Assembly: GCA_937969345.1 (NCBI GenBank)
Contig: CALBVK010000449.1
Span: 1 to 32,248, forward strand
Direction: 5' to 3'
Length of the DNA: 32,248 nucleotides
DNA from: an uncultured Acidimicrobiales bacterium
GTDB taxonomy: Bacteria; Actinomycetota; Acidimicrobiia; Acidimicrobiales; SHLQ01
The notes under the pieces were generated by a model. The model searched no databases. It was given only the letters and a program-made list of their open reading frames with translations, and was not told the origin of the DNA. Positions 18,459 through 27,682 of the stretch are shown in pieces. The stretch's first letter is position 1. Every line of letters starts with the position of its first letter. The translations under genes and the position numbers were made by a program.

Positions 18459-19552
18459 CGCTCGGTCCAGTCGTCCCGGTTCGTCTCGATAAGCGCTGGG
18501 TCGAGGGTTAACGCATCATCGACGAGTGGTCCCCATTCGACGAATGCGTCCGGGAGCGCTGCCTCGCCATTGGCCGGATAGACGAACATGTTCAGGGGGA
18601 CGTCTTCCTGGAAGGTTGTGCTGAGCATGAAGTCGATGAGTGCCGCCGCTGCTTCGGGGTTCGGGGTGCCATTGAGAACACCTGCGAACTCGATCTGACG
18701 GAAACAGCTGTCCTGAAGCACGCCGGTTGGAGGCGCGTCGACGGGGGGATCGGCGAAGAGGAACTCCGCTGGTGGGCTTGACGCGTAGGAGGTCACGATC
18801 GAACGAGCGCCGCCTCCGGCGATGAACTCTCCGTAGTACGCATCACTCCATCCGGCCGTGATCGACACATCGTTCTCGACGAGCGAGGCCCAGTAGTCTT
18901 CCCAGCCGTCCTCGCCGTACTTGGCGATCGTGGCAAGGAGGAACGAGAAGCCCGGCGATGAGGTCTCGGGGTTTTCGGTGACGAACTGACCAGCGTTGAT
19001 CGGGTCGATGAGATCGTCGAGCGAGTCAGGGGCGTCCCCGGGCAGAGCATCGGACCAGTAGTTGACGCACACGTCTCCGTAGTCGATAGGTGTAAGGCGA
19101 TGGAACGGATCGAGCTCGAGTTCGTCTGCAACGTCGTCGAGGCCTGGTGAGGTGTACGGGACGAATAGGTCGGCCTCGATTCCACGGCACATGAAGCTGT
19201 TGTCGATGCCAAACAAGACATCGGCGGTGGGGTTGTCCTTGGTGAGAACAGACTGGCTGACGAGTTGACCGGCGTCGCCAACAGCAACTTGTTCGACGAT
19301 GATTCCGGTCTGGTCGGTGAAGGCGGCGAGCGTGGTGTCGCTGAGCGCGAACGAGTCGTGGGTTGCCAGCGTGATCGTGGTGCCGGCGAGCCCGTCCGCG
19401 CTCACGTCGGTGATGGCCTCGATCGAGGGTTCATCAAAGCATGTTGAGGTCGTCTCACTCGAGGTGTCATCGCCGCACGCGGTGGCGAGCAACGCAAGCG
19501 CGGCGATCGAAGCGACCGCCCGAGTCAACGGGCGAGCAAATAGGTGAATCAT
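18434..19552 (-). CDS. thiB: Thiamine ABC transporter substrate-binding lipoprotein
   Basis: ORF 372 aa; lipobox LALLATACGD; ITLATHDSFALSDTTLAAFTDQTG, ADVLFGIDNSF, PIDYGDVCVNYW; directly follows a TPP riboswitch. Confidence 0.88.
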   Translation of the reverse strand: MIHLFARPLTRAVASIAALALLATACGDDTSSETTSTCFDEPSIEAITDVSADGLAGTTITLATHDSFALSDTTLAAFTDQTGIIVEQVAVGDAGQLVSQSVLTKDNPTADVLFGIDNSFMCRGIEADLFVPYTSPGLDDVADELELDPFHRLTPIDYGDVCVNYWSDALPGDAPDSLDDLIDPINAGQFVTENPETSSPGFSFLLATIAKYGEDGWEDYWASLVENDVSITAGWSDAYYGEFIAGGGARSIVTSYASSPPAEFLFADPPVDAPPTGVLQDSCFRQIEFAGVLNGTPNPEAAAALIDFMLSTTFQEDVPLNMFVYPANGEAALPDAFVEWGPLVDDALTLDPALIETNRDDWTERWNTIVAS

Positions 19553-19557
19553 GTCAT

Positions 19558-19652
19558 CTTCCTCCGCTGGAATTACCCAGTTCAGGTCATGCGGGTCGGT
19601 GACGCTGTCGTCACCCTCTCAGCCCGGCATATGCCCGAGCTCCCCGGTGGTT
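19558..19652 (-). promoter_or_regulatory. TPP riboswitch (THI element) upstream of thiB
   Basis: Reverse complement CCACCGGGGAGCTCGGGCATATGCCGGGCTGAGAGGGTGACGACAGCGTCACCGACCCGCATGACCTGAACTGGGTAATTCCAGCGGAGGAAG contains conserved GGGGAGC, CTGAGA(G), GACCC, CCTGAACTGGGTAATTCCAGCG. Confidence 0.95.
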
Positions 19653-19721
19653 GGATTGTTGTGTGAAGTCTACGCCGATTGTTGAGTGAGCGACGAGGAA
19701 TCGATGCGGACGAAGTTCTGC

Positions 19722-19741
19722 GGTCACCTTGCAAGGTGACC
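19722..19741. promoter_or_regulatory. Perfect 20-bp palindrome, possible operator overlapping a putative glgA promoter
   Basis: GGTCACCTTGCAAGGTGACC; TTGCAA - 17 nt - GATAGT promoter-like spacing toward glgA. Confidence 0.5.
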
Positions 19742-19807
19742 CACTACAGCCGATAGTGCAGGTGTCGAGTGCACATTCGACAGTAGTGACGACGGCTAGG
19801 AGCGCTA

Positions 19808-21196
19808 GTGAAAGTTGTGTTTGCGACCGCGGAGGCGGCACCCGTTGCCCGCGTCGGCGGTCTCGCTGAGGCGGCCGCTGGGCTTGTCCGTTCACTGCGA
19901 GCAACGACCGATGTCGAGCTCACCGTGGTGATGCCGGACTACGGCGATGTCGTGTTGGAGGTCGAGACCCGTTCGTTACTCTCGGTTCCCGAGTGGGTCG
20001 GCGAAGCATCCGTACGAACTGGCGTGGCTCCCGAACTTGGCGTCGTGCACCTGGTCAGCGTTCCTGGCATGGCACGCCCACATCCGTACGTCGATGCATC
20101 GGGTGTGGGGTGGGCGGACAATCACCAGCGGTTCTTTGGCTTCTCCGCTGCCGTCGCCGCCATCACCGACATGACCAAACCCGATGTTCTTCACCTAAAC
20201 GACTGGCATACGGCTATGACGTTGGCTTGGACGGACGTTCCATCGGTGTACACCATTCACACGCTGGGTTATCAGGGGCACGGCGACATTGGCTGGCTTC
20301 GTGCGATCGACACCGATCGGAGTACCGCGTTCGACCGACACGGCGAACTAAACCCGGCAGCGGGCGCGATTCGATTGGCAGATCAGGTCATTGCGGTCAG
20401 CCCGAATTATGCCGAGGAGATTCTCGATCCGGCGCGCGGAGCGGGTCTGCACACGCTCCTTGCAGGTCGTGGATCCGATCTGATCGGCATTCGCAACGGG
20501 ATCGACACGACGTTGTGGAACCCGGCAACCGATGCCCACATCACGAGTAGCTACGGACGCGACACAATCGCCGATAAGGCTGTCAACAAGGGCGCGCTTC
20601 TCGAAACCGTTGAATGGGAAGACGATGGTGGTCCGTTGATCGGTGTTGTCACGCGTCTCGTTGAACAAAAGGGCGTTGACATCTTGTTGGGCTTGGTGCC
20701 CTACCTCGAGCGAATGGGAGCGCGTCTCGTCGTACTCGGGAGCGGCGAAGAACGCCTGTCGCTGTGGGCTAGAGACCTGGCCGAGCAGTATCCGAGCGTC
20801 TTCCGTTTCGTGGACGGGTACGACCTCGTGCTGGCGCACCAGATTTTCGCTGGAGCGGATCTGTTCTGTATGCCGAGTCGGTTCGAGCCGTGTGGCCTCG
20901 CGCAGATGCAAGCAATGGCCTACGGCACGATCCCGGTGGTCACACCGGTTGGCGGGTTGGTCGACACCGTCATCGACATCGACGTGGAACCAAAGACTGG
21001 CACCGGTGTGGTCGCTCTCACGATCGACGGTCTGGGCATGTTGGATGCACTCCATCGAGGGGTGGCGTTGTGGAACAACAAGCGCAAGCGAACCTCAGTG
21101 CAAAAGCGTGGCATGAAGATCGATTGGAGCTGGGATCAACCAACCCAGCAGCATCTCGACGTGTACCGGGCAGCAGTGGAGCGCCGGTCGCAGTGA
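19808..21196 (+). CDS. glgA: Glycogen synthase
   Basis: ORF 462 aa (GTG start); VVFATAEAAPVARVGGLAEA (KxGGL-like), LNDWHTAM, IGVVTRLVEQKGVD, PSRFEPCGLAQMQAMAYGTIPVV. Confidence 0.88.
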   Translation: MKVVFATAEAAPVARVGGLAEAAAGLVRSLRATTDVELTVVMPDYGDVVLEVETRSLLSVPEWVGEASVRTGVAPELGVVHLVSVPGMARPHPYVDASGVGWADNHQRFFGFSAAVAAITDMTKPDVLHLNDWHTAMTLAWTDVPSVYTIHTLGYQGHGDIGWLRAIDTDRSTAFDRHGELNPAAGAIRLADQVIAVSPNYAEEILDPARGAGLHTLLAGRGSDLIGIRNGIDTTLWNPATDAHITSSYGRDTIADKAVNKGALLETVEWEDDGGPLIGVVTRLVEQKGVDILLGLVPYLERMGARLVVLGSGEERLSLWARDLAEQYPSVFRFVDGYDLVLAHQIFAGADLFCMPSRFEPCGLAQMQAMAYGTIPVVTPVGGLVDTVIDIDVEPKTGTGVVALTIDGLGMLDALHRGVALWNNKRKRTSVQKRGMKIDWSWDQPTQQHLDVYRAAVERRSQ

Positions 21197-21272
21197 TCGC
21201 AGCGACCGCAACGTCTCACATACAGTGGGGTTCTGCCGACTGGGCCATTGCGGACTAGAGAGGAAGTGCGTC

Positions 21273-21740
21273 ATGCGACGTCAACTTTTGGGAACAGTAG
21301 CGATGGCCGTGCTGCTGCTCGGCTGTTCCGGCGATAGCACAACACGTGAAGAGGACGGCACGATCACCGAAGCGGGCGAAGTCCGCGTCGATGCTGTCCA
21401 AGAAGGTGATTGCGTCGACATCCCCGCATCCTCGGAAGTGAGCGAGTTCACCGGCATCCCGTGTGATGAAGCGCACGACGCTCAGGTCTACGCATTGTTC
21501 GAGATCGCCGGCGACGAGTTCCCCGGTGACGCCGAGGTGACCGCCCAAGGCGAGACTGGCTGCGCCTCGCGTTTCGAGGCATTTGTCGGTAAGTCTTACG
21601 AAGAGTCGATCTACTACATCAACACGGTTCGGCCAACCGAGCTCTCCTGGGAGCGCGGCGATCGAGAAGTGATCTGTTTGATCGCTCCAGAGGATGGGTC
21701 GCCGAAGCTCACCCAAGATCTCGCTGGCATTGGCGAGTAA
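21273..21740 (+). CDS. Septum-formation-family-like lipoprotein
   Basis: ATG at 21273 with upstream AGAGGAAG; MRRQLLGTVAMAVLLLGCSGDS lipobox; conserved GDCVDIP... IPCDEAHDAQVYALF. Confidence 0.75.
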   Translation: MRRQLLGTVAMAVLLLGCSGDSTTREEDGTITEAGEVRVDAVQEGDCVDIPASSEVSEFTGIPCDEAHDAQVYALFEIAGDEFPGDAEVTAQGETGCASRFEAFVGKSYEESIYYINTVRPTELSWERGDREVICLIAPEDGSPKLTQDLAGIGE

Positions 21741-21769
21741 CGTCCGCTGTCAGCTTTGCCGTCGATGAC

Positions 21770-23014
21770 CTAGTTGACCATGGAGTTCTTGGCGATGACG
21801 ACGATTCCTTCGTCGCTCACCGTGTAGCGCTCGGCATCGGCGACGGGATCCACACCGATCTGAACACCGGCAGGAACGATCACGTTCTTGTCGATAACAC
21901 AGTTCCGCAGCACAGTCTCGGGTCCGACGGTTACATCGTCGAGCAGGACGACGTTCTCCAGGTCGGCGCCGTGGTGAATGTGGCTCCCCACCGAGACGAC
22001 CGAGTTCGACACGCGAGCGCCCGAAACGATCACGCCAGTGCTCACGATCGAGTTGATGACCGTTGGGTCGCCCGATCTCCAATCGGCAACAAACTTGGCT
22101 GGAGGTAGGTTGCGGCTATAGCTGAAGATCGGCCAGCTCGGGTTGTAGAGGTTGAAGATCGGCTCCGGCTGGACCAGGTCCATGTTGGCGGCGAAGTAGG
22201 AGTCGAGCGTTCCGACATCTCGCCAATAGTGCGAGTTGTCCTGGGTGTCGCCAGGGACGACGTTGGTGGTGAAGTCATAGACGTTGGCTTCGCCCTTGCT
22301 GACAAGCTCGGGGATGAGGTCACCGCCGATGTCGTGTTTGGAGCCATCCTTGCGGGCGTCGTCGGAGGCGAGGTCCATCAACATCTCGGTCGAGAAGATG
22401 TAGTTGCCCATCGACGCGAGGACTTCGCCCGGTGAGTCCGGTAGCCCTTGTGCGTTTTCGGGTTTCTCGTCGAACCGCAGAATCTTGTTCGAGTCTGGGC
22501 CAATCGTGATGACTCCGAACTGATTTGCTTCTTCGATCGGAACTCGGATGCCGGCGACCGTTGCTCCCTTGCCGCCGGCGAGGTGCGCGTCGAGCATTTG
22601 GCGAGCATCGATCCGGTAGATGTGGTCGGCGCCAAAGACGATGATGTTCTCTGGGCGCTCATCATCGATGAGGTTGAAGTTCTGGTAGATCGCGTCGAGC
22701 GAGCCGGTGAACCACTGTGGGCCGCGGCGCATCTGTGCCGGAACGGTGGTCACATAGTTGCCGAGTTCTGTGGAGAGGCTCCACGTTCGGGAGATGTGAA
22801 CGTCGAGGCTATGGGACTTGTACTGGGTGAGAACGACGATCTTTCGGTACCCGGAGTTGACCAGGTTGGAGATTGCGAAATCGATCAGCCGGTAGCGGCC
22901 GCCGAAGGGCACGGCAGGCTTTGCACGCTGCGCAGTGAGCGGCATGAGGCGCTTGCCTTCTCCACCTGCGAGAACCATGCAAAGCACGTTTGGACGACGA
23001 CCCGAATGCAACAT
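21770..23014 (-). CDS. glgC: Glucose-1-phosphate adenylyltransferase
   Basis: ORF 21770-23062; preferred start 23014 (MLHSGRRPNVLCMVLAGGEGKRLMPLTAQRAKPAVPFGGRYRLIDFAISN); hexapeptide C-term. Confidence 0.95.
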   Translation of the reverse strand: MLHSGRRPNVLCMVLAGGEGKRLMPLTAQRAKPAVPFGGRYRLIDFAISNLVNSGYRKIVVLTQYKSHSLDVHISRTWSLSTELGNYVTTVPAQMRRGPQWFTGSLDAIYQNFNLIDDERPENIIVFGADHIYRIDARQMLDAHLAGGKGATVAGIRVPIEEANQFGVITIGPDSNKILRFDEKPENAQGLPDSPGEVLASMGNYIFSTEMLMDLASDDARKDGSKHDIGGDLIPELVSKGEANVYDFTTNVVPGDTQDNSHYWRDVGTLDSYFAANMDLVQPEPIFNLYNPSWPIFSYSRNLPPAKFVADWRSGDPTVINSIVSTGVIVSGARVSNSVVSVGSHIHHGADLENVVLLDDVTVGPETVLRNCVIDKNVIVPAGVQIGVDPVADAERYTVSDEGIVVIAKNSMVN

Positions 23015-23027
23015 GGCAACACAGTAG

Positions 23028-24683
23028 TCAGGAGATGGACGCAATCCCGGGTGCCCCGGCATTGACTCGCAATGTGGTGTTCAATGCAATCGCTGAAGAC
23101 TCGCTGGTTCGGTCGTCGAGGAGGTGAATTTCGGTCGTCCACGCCGTGCTCGTCACCTCGCAGACCATGAACCCATTCTCCGGGGTGAAGTGCCGAACCT
23201 GTGGGTTTATGCCGAGAACGAGCGGTGCGAGATTGCGTAAGCTTTCCGGGAAGGCGGAGCTGATTGCAGGTGCCATGAACTCTGTGGCAATCACCGGAGT
23301 TTCAGGGTCGAATGGGTCTGCACGAACGTCGCCGCCAGAGGCCGCGTGGAAGTCGCCGCTCAGCACAATGAGGTTGTCCGAGGTCGCGGTCAAGGTCTCG
23401 AGCAGGGCCTTTCGCTCGCCGAAGTAGCCGTCCCAGGTATCGGTGTTAGTGGCTGGTACGTCGCCGGGAAATGCGTTGAGCCCGTGCATGTAGACCTGGT
23501 TTCCGAGCACGTTCCAGGTCGCGGTGGATGCCGCAACCTGTTGCTCGAGCCACGACCGTTGTTCGACTCCGAGCATGGTGTGAGTGGGGTCGGTCGCTGT
23601 AGGGCCCAGGAGGCGAACGCCGAGGTCACCGACACCGGGCAGGATTAGCGGTTCACCATCGGTTGGCTGAGGGTCTCGGTACTGGCGACCATCGAGCAGG
23701 TGCAGGTCGACGAGGGAACCCCACGACGTCGATCGGTAGATCGTGAAGTCGCCTTCGGGGCTCGGGGGGTCGAGGCGAACTGGCATGTTCTCCCACCAGG
23801 CCTGGTGCGCAGCGAGCCGTCGTTGTTCGAATGCGGCGCGGTCTTGGTCGTCTTCGGTGGCAAAGCCTGCGTGGTTGTTGTCGACCTCGTGGTCGTCCCA
23901 CGTGATGAGCCATGGCCTCGCAGCGTGGTGGGCTTGGAGGTGAGGATCCGATTTGTACAGCGCATAGCGAGACCGATATCCGTCGAGTGTCGTGACCTCG
24001 GGCGAGTTGTGAACCCGCTCGCCGGCGGAGCTGACTACGCCGCCATTACCCGGTCCGTATTCGTAGATGTAGTCGCCCAGCCAGACGAACAGGTCGAGGT
24101 CAGCGTCGGCGAGGTGACGGTGAGCTGCGTACGCTCCGCTCTCCCAGTTCTGACACGACGAGAATCCGAACCGAAGGGTGGTGTCGCCAGAGGCCGGAAC
24201 CGTCCGAGTTCGGCCGATGGCGGAGGTGTGCTCGCCGGCGCGAAATCGATACCAATACCAGCTGTCGGGTTCGAGGTTGGTCGCAAGCACATGAACGCTG
24301 TTCCCAAGTGCGGCCGGTGCCTCGTGGACGGAACTGTGGACCAGGTCAGTGAAGTTCTGATCTCGCGCGATGTCGAGGGCGACGGTGTAGTCGAGGCCGG
24401 TCGGCACCTGCTCGGCCGAGGTCAACAATCGGGTCCACAGGATGACCGATGTCGAGTCGGGGTCTCCGGAGGCGACCCCGAGGGCAAAGGGCGAAGATCC
24501 GTCGAAAGCAGGAGCGGCGACCGGAGTTGGTTGTGTAGTGGTCGTTGGTGCCTGCGTTGTCGCCGGCGAGCTCGTTGGGGTCGTGTCCGTGGCTGGCGTC
24601 GCGAGCGGGTCGGGCTGGTTGGTGCAGGCAGCAGCTGTCAGACCAAGTCCTGCGGCGAGCAGTTCACGTCGGGAGAGTGTCAC
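23028..24683 (-). CDS. phoD: Alkaline phosphatase D family protein, Tat/lipoprotein signal
   Basis: ORF 551 aa; SRRELLAAGLGLTAAAC; FALGVASGDPDSTSVILWTRL, LFVWLGDYIYEYG, TWDDHEVDNN, VLSGDFHAA. Confidence 0.93.
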   Translation of the reverse strand: MTLSRRELLAAGLGLTAAACTNQPDPLATPATDTTPTSSPATTQAPTTTTQPTPVAAPAFDGSSPFALGVASGDPDSTSVILWTRLLTSAEQVPTGLDYTVALDIARDQNFTDLVHSSVHEAPAALGNSVHVLATNLEPDSWYWYRFRAGEHTSAIGRTRTVPASGDTTLRFGFSSCQNWESGAYAAHRHLADADLDLFVWLGDYIYEYGPGNGGVVSSAGERVHNSPEVTTLDGYRSRYALYKSDPHLQAHHAARPWLITWDDHEVDNNHAGFATEDDQDRAAFEQRRLAAHQAWWENMPVRLDPPSPEGDFTIYRSTSWGSLVDLHLLDGRQYRDPQPTDGEPLILPGVGDLGVRLLGPTATDPTHTMLGVEQRSWLEQQVAASTATWNVLGNQVYMHGLNAFPGDVPATNTDTWDGYFGERKALLETLTATSDNLIVLSGDFHAASGGDVRADPFDPETPVIATEFMAPAISSAFPESLRNLAPLVLGINPQVRHFTPENGFMVCEVTSTAWTTEIHLLDDRTSESSAIALNTTLRVNAGAPGIASIS

Positions 24684-24755
24684 CTGCTCTTGTTAGCAGG
24701 CACTCGCGGCATATGGGTTGCAGTGCTCAAGAGAGCGCCTCGTAGCGCTCGGGAA

Positions 24756-25223
24756 CTATGCGGCTTGTTCTTCTTCTCCGGGCAGCAATAGCGCTTGCCC
24801 TCGGAAGGTCACGGCTGGTCCACCAGTGCCGGAAGCTGGAGCTGGCGGAACCCATGAGTCTGGGTCGTATGGGTTGTCGCCAAACGGGGTGTAGGTGTCG
24901 CTCGAGACTCCGCTGGAGAGCAGCAGCATGAGCTGGAAGATGAGGTTGACGACGGGCACGAAAAGCAGGACGACCCATCCGGCGCTCATGTGTAGATCCT
25001 TCATTCGGCGAAGGACGTTAATGACGGCGAGAAACAGGAAGCCAACGTAGATGAACGCCATAAGCGCCAGCTTGTCCGCCGCGTAGCTGATCTCTCGCGT
25101 GACCGGGTCGACGGTGAGCTCGAAGAGGAGAATGACGGACGCATACACAATGACGTTCAGCACGATGGCGACGAAGAAGTATTCGAGGCGTCCAGCTGGG
25201 GTGACCGTGGTGAAGAATCGCAT
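24756..25223 (-). CDS. DUF805-like small membrane protein
   Basis: Start MRFFTTVTPAGRLEYFFVAIVLNVIVY at 25223; RRMKDLHMSAGWVVLLFVPVVNLIFQL typical of DUF805. The longer ORF to 25763 is antisense extension. Confidence 0.7.
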   Translation of the reverse strand: MRFFTTVTPAGRLEYFFVAIVLNVIVYASVILLFELTVDPVTREISYAADKLALMAFIYVGFLFLAVINVLRRMKDLHMSAGWVVLLFVPVVNLIFQLMLLLSSGVSSDTYTPFGDNPYDPDSWVPPAPASGTGGPAVTFRGQALLLPGEEEQAA

Positions 25224-25274
25224 AAGACACAGATCGAGCGTTTTGGTGTCGAGATTGAGATGTGTGTGCAGATT

Positions 25275-25290
25275 TGGGCCGTTTGGCCCA
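25275..25290. terminator. Short GC-rich stem-loop between ccdA-like and DUF805-like genes
   Basis: TGGGCC-GTTT-GGCCCA; no clear U-tract. Confidence 0.3.
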
Positions 25291-25318
25291 GCATTGCGGC
25301 GCTGCCGGGTTCGTGGGT

Positions 25319-25912
25319 CTAGAACTCGCTGATTCGGAACAGTGCCGAGGAGAGATCGTCGTAGAGGGTCGTCACAAAAAGCAGCCCAACCAGGCCGAGG
25401 ACGATCGCGCCGCCGGTGACGATGGCTCGGTGCGCCAGCTTCTCCTGCAGTTTCGGGAAGGCCACACCGGCGGCAGCAATGGAGATGAATGGCAGGAGCA
25501 AGCCGAGGAAGAACGACACGGTTCCTCCGAGGTGAGCAAGGGGTTCGCGACGAGCGCCGTTGAGGATGTCGGCCAATTCGGGGCCGACGCACGGAATCCA
25601 CGCCCACACCGCAACAACGGCGGTGATGGCAGAGGCCGCTGCGTCGGAAATACCACGGTCGAGCTTCCACGCAACCGCAGCAGCTGCCATGACGAGCAGC
25701 CCGACCGCTATTTGCACGATGCCCCTGGGGGTTTCGAACCACCAACCGGCAAAGCGCACCCACGCAATGAGCGTTGCGACGGCGACGAACACCGAGATAA
25801 CGAGCGGTGTGCGACGCCTGCCGAAGATGGTGATGGCGGCCGCGGGTATGAGCAGTACCCAGCTACACGGAAGGCGCATGCTCTCGACGCCTTCGAGAAG
25901 CGTGTCGATCAC
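25319..25912 (-). CDS. CcdA/DsbD-like transmembrane electron-transfer family protein
   Basis: ORF 197 aa, ~6 TMs with PC motifs MRLPCSWVLLIPAAA and WIPCVGPELADIL. Confidence 0.7.
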   Translation of the reverse strand: MIDTLLEGVESMRLPCSWVLLIPAAAITIFGRRRTPLVISVFVAVATLIAWVRFAGWWFETPRGIVQIAVGLLVMAAAAVAWKLDRGISDAAASAITAVVAVWAWIPCVGPELADILNGARREPLAHLGGTVSFFLGLLLPFISIAAAGVAFPKLQEKLAHRAIVTGGAIVLGLVGLLFVTTLYDDLSSALFRISEF

Positions 25913-26571
25913 GAGGCCGTTGGTGGCGGGTTATCGATGAGATATTGCACGGTCTGTGCGAGCTCTTCGTAACGACCTTCACCAATATGGTCGTATCGAA
26001 TGTCGCCGTTCTGGTCGATGACGTAGGTGCGTGGCCAAAAGCGTCGGCCGCCTTCTTGCCAGGCCCGGAAGTTCTCTTTGTTGGTGTCGATTGCGACGGG
26101 CCAGGTGACACCGAGTCGTTCGATTGCATCTTCGATGTTTGGAATTTCGGCTTCGAAGGAGAATTCGGGAGCGTGCACGCCAATGATGTCGAAGTCGTCC
26201 CGGCTCGTCGCTGCGTAGAGCGCTTGGTTGTGGGGGATCCGGGCTTTGCAGTTGCTGCAGCCGAACGTCCACATTTCGACGAGGAGAACCTTGCCGTTGA
26301 AGTCATCGATGGAGGTGTTGTCGGTGTTTCGCCATCCGTCGAGGTTGACGAGGTCCTTGCGCGGGCCGTAGTTCTCGGGAGCGACCTCGAGCGCTTCGGT
26401 CGTGGTCGTTGTTGTGTCCATCGTGGAGTCGTCGGTGGCGCTCTCACTCGTCGCTGCGTCCGCTACGACGTCGACCGACGTGGTGTCATCTTGGCCGCCC
26501 CCAAAGCCAACGAGGGCGAGGACGACGAGACCTGCGAGCAGGACGATTCCAGCGATGAGACGAATGGCCAT
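25909..26571 (-). CDS. TlpA/AhpC-TSA-like thioredoxin-fold exported protein
   Basis: ORF 25909-26607; start at 26571 gives MAIRLIAGIVLLAGLVVLALVGF; redox motif VEMWTFGCSNCKARIP; 4-nt overlap with ccdA-like gene. Confidence 0.85.
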   Translation of the reverse strand: MAIRLIAGIVLLAGLVVLALVGFGGGQDDTTSVDVVADAATSESATDDSTMDTTTTTTEALEVAPENYGPRKDLVNLDGWRNTDNTSIDDFNGKVLLVEMWTFGCSNCKARIPHNQALYAATSRDDFDIIGVHAPEFSFEAEIPNIEDAIERLGVTWPVAIDTNKENFRAWQEGGRRFWPRTYVIDQNGDIRYDHIGEGRYEELAQTVQYLIDNPPPTAS

Positions 26572-26661
26572 ATGTCGAGCGTAAACAGCGTGTCTTTGGT
26601 GCGGCATTCCACGGCGCGTTGTTTCAGAACTTGTTCACGACTCTTTTGCTAGAACTCAGAG

Positions 26662-27054
26662 ATGACCGTATCTACGAACGCTTCATCCATGGGTGCCTTT
26701 TCGATCAGCCTTCCGGTTGCTGATCTTGCGGTATCGACCGAGTTCTACAGCAGGTTGGGATTCGCCGTCACTGGTGGCGACGAGGAGAGTTGGGCAATTT
26801 TGATGAACGGCCCCGTGATCATTGGGCTGTTTCAGGGGATGTTCGACAAGCCCATGCTCACGTTCAACCCCGGCTGGGCGAACGACACCTCGGAAATCGA
26901 GGGTTTCACCGACATCCGTGCGTTGCGCGATGCCTACATCGACGCGGGTTTGAGCATCGACGACGACACAACCCAGGACAGCGAATCGGGGCCAGCGTCG
27001 TTTTCGATGGTCGATCCCGATGGAAACCCGATTCTGATCGATCAACACCGTTAA
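26662..27054 (+). CDS. VOC (glyoxalase/bleomycin resistance) family protein
   Basis: ORF 130 aa; SISLPVADLAVSTEFYSRLGFAVTGGD ... FSMVDPDGNPILIDQ. Confidence 0.88.
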   Translation: MTVSTNASSMGAFSISLPVADLAVSTEFYSRLGFAVTGGDEESWAILMNGPVIIGLFQGMFDKPMLTFNPGWANDTSEIEGFTDIRALRDAYIDAGLSIDDDTTQDSESGPASFSMVDPDGNPILIDQHR

Positions 27055-27115
27055 CGAGGCTCGCCAAGATCGCTCTGCGTGCAACGCCCGCCGGAGGGAG
27101 GGATAGAGTTCTCCC

Positions 27116-27682
27116 GTGATCTTGAGCGACCGCAGTATTCGTGAACATCTTGACGCCGGCACCATCGCCATCGATCCAATCGATGCGACTGCAGTTCAGC
27201 CGTCGTCGGTCGACGTCCGCCTCGACCATCGTTTCCTCGTGTTCCGCAACCACACGCGCGGCCTGATCGACGTCAAGCAAGATCTCTCGGACCTCACCGA
27301 GCCGGTCGAGGCCTCCGATGACAACCCATTTATCTTGCATCCTGGCGAGTTCGTGCTCGGGTCGACACTCGAGCGAATCGCGCTCCCCGACGATCTTGTT
27401 GCACGACTCGAAGGCAAGTCGAGCCTCGGTCGTCTCGGGTTGCTCATCCATTCAACAGCGGGCTTTATCGATGCTGGTTGGGATGGGCAGATCACCCTCG
27501 AGCTCTCCAACGTCGCGAGCCTGCCGATCACGTTGTACCCCGGCATGCGCGTTGGCCAGGTGAGCTTCATGCAGATGACGACCGCAGCCGACAACCCCTA
27601 TGGCTCGGGCATCATTGGATCCAAGTACCAGGGACAGGTGGGCCCCCGTCCAAGTCAGTACTGGAAGAACTTCACGAAATGA
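27116..27682 (+). CDS. dcd: dCTP deaminase
   Basis: ORF 188 aa (GTG start); ILSDRSIREHL, LHPGEFVLGSTLE, RLEGKSSLGRLGLLIHSTAGFIDAGWDGQITLELSN, GSKYQGQ. Confidence 0.95.
   Translation: MILSDRSIREHLDAGTIAIDPIDATAVQPSSVDVRLDHRFLVFRNHTRGLIDVKQDLSDLTEPVEASDDNPFILHPGEFVLGSTLERIALPDDLVARLEGKSSLGRLGLLIHSTAGFIDAGWDGQITLELSNVASLPITLYPGMRVGQVSFMQMTTAADNPYGSGIIGSKYQGQVGPRPSQYWKNFTK

Noticed and set aside
23700-24791. 363-aa plus-strand ORF
   Set aside because: Antisense shadow of phoD.
25224-25763. N-terminal extension of the DUF805-like ORF
   Set aside because: Overlaps the ccdA-like gene in another frame; the natural start is MRFFTTV at 25223.
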